DNA from: JBBEBE01 sp040882505
Lineage (GTDB): Bacteria; Bacteroidota; Rhodothermia; Balneolales; Balneolaceae
DNA length: 64,000 nucleotides
Direction of reading: 5' to 3'
Assembly (NCBI GenBank): GCA_040882505.1
Contig: JBBEBE010000009.1
Location: 248,001-312,000, forward strand
The notes below the pieces were generated by a model. The model was not told where the DNA came from. It ran no database searches and saw only the letters and a program-made list of their open reading frames with translations. A program made the translations under genes and the position numbers. Every line of letters begins with the position of its first letter. Within the stretch, counting starts at the first letter, position 1. Of the stretch, positions 60,713-64,000 are shown in pieces.

Positions 60713-62969
60713 TCCACATCGTGCCCTGCTTGTCACGGGAATTCTACTCTTGATTCTGGCTCCGATCGCGATTCAGGCACAAGGATCGATACAAGGTCGA
60801 GTCGTGGATTCCCAAACCGACACCCCACTGGAAGGGGCCAATGCACGACTCGTCTCTCTGGACCGGGACATCACAAGAGGCATGGCCAGTGACGAGGAGG
60901 GAATGGTCCGGTTTCCCGTCCTGCCGAACGGCGAGTACACTCTTACTGTGACCTACGTTGGGTATGTTTCACAGGTCGATACTGTAACCGTTAGTCCGGG
61001 ACAGGAGTCCCCGATACATGTATTTCACCTGATGCCGGATGATCGACTCCTGGACGAGGTGGTTGTTTCGAGCGGAATGACCGGAATTACCAGTCGAGAG
61101 GCCGGAGCACAACGGATTACGAATATCGATATCCAACGGGTACCCACACCGGGCGGAAGTGGAGACTTGGCAACCTATCTGCAGGCGATGCCGGGCGTCG
61201 TGGCAACGGGAGACCGGGGAGGTCAGCTCTACATCCGGGGGGGGCTTCCATCGCAAAACATGGTGCTCATGGACGGCGCACTGGTCTACCAACCCTTCCA
61301 TATTGTGGGCTTCTTCTCTGCCTTCCCGGAAGAGTTGGTCGCTGGTGCCGATTTCCACGCAAGTGGATTCGGAAGCCGATATGTCGGTCGCACCTCCTCG
61401 GTCATGGATATTCGCATGAAAGACGGGGACCGACACAATGTTCAGGCTACGGCCAGCGGGAGCCCGTATGTTGCATCCCTGACGGCCGAAGGTCCTCTCA
61501 AACGAGGCTCGTCCTCCTGGATCGGATCCATTCGACACTCCCTGATAGAACAGACGAGCGAACCACTCACCGGGGAGCGCCAGCCTCTCCACTTCGAGAG
61601 TCAATATATCAAGGTGAGCCAGTTGAGCGAGAACGACTCCAGATGCTCGGCCTTCTGGATGCGAACCAAAGACCGGGGGAAACTGAACTTCTCTCGTGAC
61701 GATCAGTTCAGCTGGACCAACGGTGTCCTGGCTGGCAGGTGCCTCTTCCTTCCCGAAAATCAAGAGTCCTTTCTGAGTCTCGATACTGGGATCACCAGTC
61801 TCACCAACGAGATGATCCGGCCGGGAGACAGTGAACTACACGCCAATGTGCAACGCTTCTATCTGAACTCGACTTTCACGCAATGGACGGGAAATCTGCG
61901 CTTTGAGCTGGGAATGCACTCGTTCCTGAAATGGATGGAGTACGAAATCGACGAGCTCATCGAAGGGCAACGGGACGATGACAATGACCTGTTGAGTGTG
62001 GGGTTTCACGGTGAGGTGGAGATCCCGATCGGGCCATCCGTCTCCTTCACACCCGGACTGGCAATCAGCGTCTATCCCAACCGGTATCCGGTAAGTATCG
62101 AACCCCGGTTCCGCGCCGAGTGGCGTCCCTTCGGCCCGGACGGCGGGGAGCTCTTTCTGGCAGGAGGCATCTACCGTCAAGCCCTCGCCGGAGTGAGCGA
62201 TTTGAGGGATGCCAGCTCGGTATTCACCACTTGGATGTTGAGCCCGATTGGAGAACAGCAGATGGAAGCCCGCCACGCTTCGCTGGGATGGCGTCAATCG
62301 ATTGGGCAGCAGTGGAGCATTTCACTGGAGGGGTATGCCAAACAACTCCTGAGGCAACCGGTCACAATCTGGAGCTCGATCGCCAGATTCACGACCGATT
62401 TGGCGCTGGCCGACGGGCAGGTATCCGGAATTGATGTCAGAGTCGAGTATCGGGGAGAACGACTCTATACATTCCTTGGATACGGAATCTCCTCTGTCGA
62501 ATACCAATCTGCACAGGATCACTTCGGAACCTGGTTCGGAGAGCCGATCCAACGCTACCATCCGCCGCATGATCGACGGCATCAGATTCAATCGATGCTT
62601 CAGTGGTCATTGGGTTCTTACGAAATCAGTCTCCGATGGCAATTGGGGAGCGGATTTCCCTTTACCCGGCCGATGGGCTTCGACGAACTACACTACTTCC
62701 AGAAAGAGCCTCCGGACGTTCGGAGTGAATTCGGTTCGACCCGAGTCATCATGGAGCGTCCCTATGACGAGAGGCTACCTGCCTTTCATCGGTTGGACCT
62801 CTCTGTGGAACGAACCTTCTCATTCCCTTTGGCCGATCTCGCCATACAAGCGGGGGCCATCAACGTCTACAACCGATCCAACCTCTTCTACTACGATGTC
62901 TACACCGACCGGCGTGTCAATCAGATGCCGTTTTCACCCTACATCTCCATTCGCATGGAGTTGGATTGA
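60699..62969 (+). CDS. TonB-dependent outer-membrane receptor with N-terminal regulatory-like domain
   Basis: A 756-residue protein: signal peptide ending at QAQ, a carboxypeptidase-regulatory-like domain (about 30-110: GRVVDSQTDTPLEGANARLV, YVGYVSQVDTVTV), a plug domain (LATYLQAMPGVVATGDRGGQLYIRGG) and a 22-strand-type barrel ending in ISIRMELD. It imports or binds an outer-membrane ligand with energy from TonB. There is no SusC-type signature and no SusD partner; the partner is the overlapping lipoprotein gene. Start ATG 60699 or 60705 (14-bp or 8-bp overlap). Confidence 0.92.
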   Translation: MIMTNPHRALLVTGILLLILAPIAIQAQGSIQGRVVDSQTDTPLEGANARLVSLDRDITRGMASDEEGMVRFPVLPNGEYTLTVTYVGYVSQVDTVTVSPGQESPIHVFHLMPDDRLLDEVVVSSGMTGITSREAGAQRITNIDIQRVPTPGGSGDLATYLQAMPGVVATGDRGGQLYIRGGLPSQNMVLMDGALVYQPFHIVGFFSAFPEELVAGADFHASGFGSRYVGRTSSVMDIRMKDGDRHNVQATASGSPYVASLTAEGPLKRGSSSWIGSIRHSLIEQTSEPLTGERQPLHFESQYIKVSQLSENDSRCSAFWMRTKDRGKLNFSRDDQFSWTNGVLAGRCLFLPENQESFLSLDTGITSLTNEMIRPGDSELHANVQRFYLNSTFTQWTGNLRFELGMHSFLKWMEYEIDELIEGQRDDDNDLLSVGFHGEVEIPIGPSVSFTPGLAISVYPNRYPVSIEPRFRAEWRPFGPDGGELFLAGGIYRQALAGVSDLRDASSVFTTWMLSPIGEQQMEARHASLGWRQSIGQQWSISLEGYAKQLLRQPVTIWSSIARFTTDLALADGQVSGIDVRVEYRGERLYTFLGYGISSVEYQSAQDHFGTWFGEPIQRYHPPHDRRHQIQSMLQWSLGSYEISLRWQLGSGFPFTRPMGFDELHYFQKEPPDVRSEFGSTRVIMERPYDERLPAFHRLDLSVERTFSFPLADLAIQAGAINVYNRSNLFYYDVYTDRRVNQMPFSPYISIRMELD

Positions 62970-63038
62970 TATTGAATCTTCTCCGGATCCATAGTAGTAT
63001 TGCAGGGACAAGAACTTTTCACGCCAATCCAATTCTGA

Positions 63039-63356
63039 ATGATGAACATTACAAAACCGTTTTCCATCGCACTTTTTCTGGCACTGATTCTCACCGCCTG
63101 CGGTGGAGGGACAAGTGTTGTCGAATCCGGTACTTACACCGGAACCATTGCAGACGTGAATCCGGAGGAAGTTGAAATCTATGTTGATCTCGACTCCGGT
63201 CAGCAAATCGAGCTCTATTTCACGGACACAACCACGCTGCAGCGCAACGGAACCGAAGTCCCGTTTTCGGAGATCGAGACAGGAGACCGGGTCGAAGTTG
63301 ACGTCGAGCGTGTCGGACAACGTCTCGATCCGATACACGTTGAACTTCTGAACTGA
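63039..63356 (+). CDS. Small lipoprotein, OB-like beta domain
   Basis: A 105-residue protein with lipobox LILTAC (Cys about 21) and a compact beta-rich mature part (GTYTGTIADVNPEEVEIYVDL, VPFSEIETGDRVEVDVERVG). It resembles the DUF5666-like/OB-fold lipoproteins that hold KxGDxV-type phrases. No function is assigned. It begins 70 bp after the TonB receptor gene and may be co-transcribed. Confidence 0.75.
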   Translation: MMNITKPFSIALFLALILTACGGGTSVVESGTYTGTIADVNPEEVEIYVDLDSGQQIELYFTDTTTLQRNGTEVPFSEIETGDRVEVDVERVGQRLDPIHVELLN

Positions 63357-63361
63357 CAGCC

Positions 63362-63862
63362 ATGCCAACTGTTCCCGATATGTGGAGAGCCGAGTTGTGG
63401 CACCCCATGGTGGTCCATTTCCCGATCGCTCTCCTCCTCGGGGCTGCGGTTCTTCGGTGGATTCATCTGGCGACCGGTCGGAATCGATTTCCCGTTCTAT
63501 ACTCCTGCAGCAAGGGAATGTTGGTAGTCGGCGCCCTCTTTTCCTGGCTAGCCATCTATACGGGTGACATTGCAGATTCCATCGTCACCCGGGCCTTGTG
63601 CGATCCAACCGTGCTCGAAGCACATGAACAGCTAGCTATGTGGACGGCCTTCCTTTTCACGATCGCGGCGATCCTGGATTTAATCCATGATTACTGGAAA
63701 TGGAATGACTGGAAGGGCTCGTTTGCCACATGGACGGTTGCCATTCTGTTGCTCGCTGGATCGGCCGGGTTGTCCTATACGGCCCACCTCGGTGCCAGTC
63801 TGGTCTACCAGCAAGGAGCTGCGGTGTATCATCCCACCGATGGGTGCACTGAATTTGATTAA
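63362..63862 (+). CDS. DUF2231-type inner-membrane protein
   Basis: A 166-residue protein with four hydrophobic helices. The opening ELWHPMVVHFPIALLLGAAVLRW and the end HLGASLVYQQGAAVYHP are characteristic of DUF2231 membrane proteins, which contain conserved His residues that may bind heme or metal. It follows the small lipoprotein by 5 bp, so it is probably co-translated with it. Confidence 0.85.
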   Translation: MPTVPDMWRAELWHPMVVHFPIALLLGAAVLRWIHLATGRNRFPVLYSCSKGMLVVGALFSWLAIYTGDIADSIVTRALCDPTVLEAHEQLAMWTAFLFTIAAILDLIHDYWKWNDWKGSFATWTVAILLLAGSAGLSYTAHLGASLVYQQGAAVYHPTDGCTEFD

Positions 63863-63949
63863 TAGCCCTTCTGCAATCGACCGGCGAGACATGTGATGTC
63901 CCGTTCAGCTACAAAAGAGCGATTCAGATCGTTCTGCCGACTTCCACCC

Positions 63950-64000
63950 TCAGGAGGTCATGCGCATTCGCTGCGGATCCCATCCCACGATACGATCCTC
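63950..64000 (-). CDS. Possible C-terminal end of a gene entering from the right edge
   Basis: On the minus strand 16 codons lead from the window edge to TGA (…RIVGWDPQRMRMTS). The wording looks protein-like but is too short to identify. A plus-strand ATG at 63959 with AGGAGG only two bases before it is a less likely alternative. Confidence 0.3.
   Translation of the reverse strand, partial: EDRIVGWDPQRMRMTS

Overview
The window comes from a Gram-negative bacterium of the Bacteroidota/FCB group, most likely the Rhodothermota/Balneolota side. Pointers are: several lipoproteins with signal-peptidase-II boxes, outer-membrane beta barrels, a TonB-dependent receptor paired with a lipoprotein, TPR histidine kinase, WbqC, YfhO, a histone-H1-like Hc1 protein, a tRNA gene without encoded CCA, and moderately GC-rich DNA that still uses clear AGGAGG-type ribosome sites. 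The taxon is inferred from gene content only. I saw no replication origin, CRISPR array, rRNA gene or insertion sequence.

Layout. 1-2600 (-): start of a large zinc-protease/TolB-propeller/outer-membrane protein that runs off the left edge. 2717-8989 (+): unusual Nramp-type transporter, then a probable catabolic set (SDR-like protein, DHDPS-like aldolase, large periplasmic cytochrome c protein). 8974-12485 (-): ApbE lipoprotein, FGE-fold protein, Tat-exported Gfo/Idh oxidoreductase. 12644-17625 (-): groEL, groES, rsmA, acs. 17761-22910: ECF sigma factor, small lipoprotein, TPR-CHAT protease and membrane-anchored TPR protein, which look like one regulatory module. 23136-31712: GhrA-like dehydrogenase, ZIP transporter, gcvP, ydbT/ydbS pair, Hc1-like protein, UMF1 MFS transporter. 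31853-41803: NAD-type isocitrate dehydrogenase, gatC, and a cell-surface polysaccharide locus (YfhO, two glycosyltransferases, methyltransferase, flippase) ending in an rRNA/tRNA methyltransferase and WbqC. 41943-52661: pcm, phosphoesterase, cstA, S9 peptidase, a phosphodiesterase with a barrel-like tail, a TPR histidine kinase and its upstream partner. 52863-55130: tRNA(CAU) followed by AT-richer DNA with an ice-binding lipoprotein and an AraC regulator. 55136-64000: sulfatase, outer-membrane protein, DoxX/YceI pair with two broken neighbours (Crp/Fnr and cupin fragments), lipoprotein plus TonB receptor, and two small envelope genes.

How it works together. Housekeeping functions (protein folding, ribosome maturation, acetate activation, glycine cleavage, TCA step, GatCAB) sit among envelope functions. 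The most system-like piece is the sigma/CHAT/TPR group at 17761-22910. Predicted topology puts a caspase-like protease and the TPR part of a candidate anti-sigma factor on the same (periplasmic) side of the inner membrane. A second whole-window pattern is that six of nine convergent gene pairs overlap at their 3' ends and the other three are 6-17 bp apart, so opposing transcripts should routinely be complementary.

Many start codons given here were moved inward from the longest possible frame, using ribosome sites, family N-termini or terminators. Functions rest on motifs read by eye; no database search was possible.
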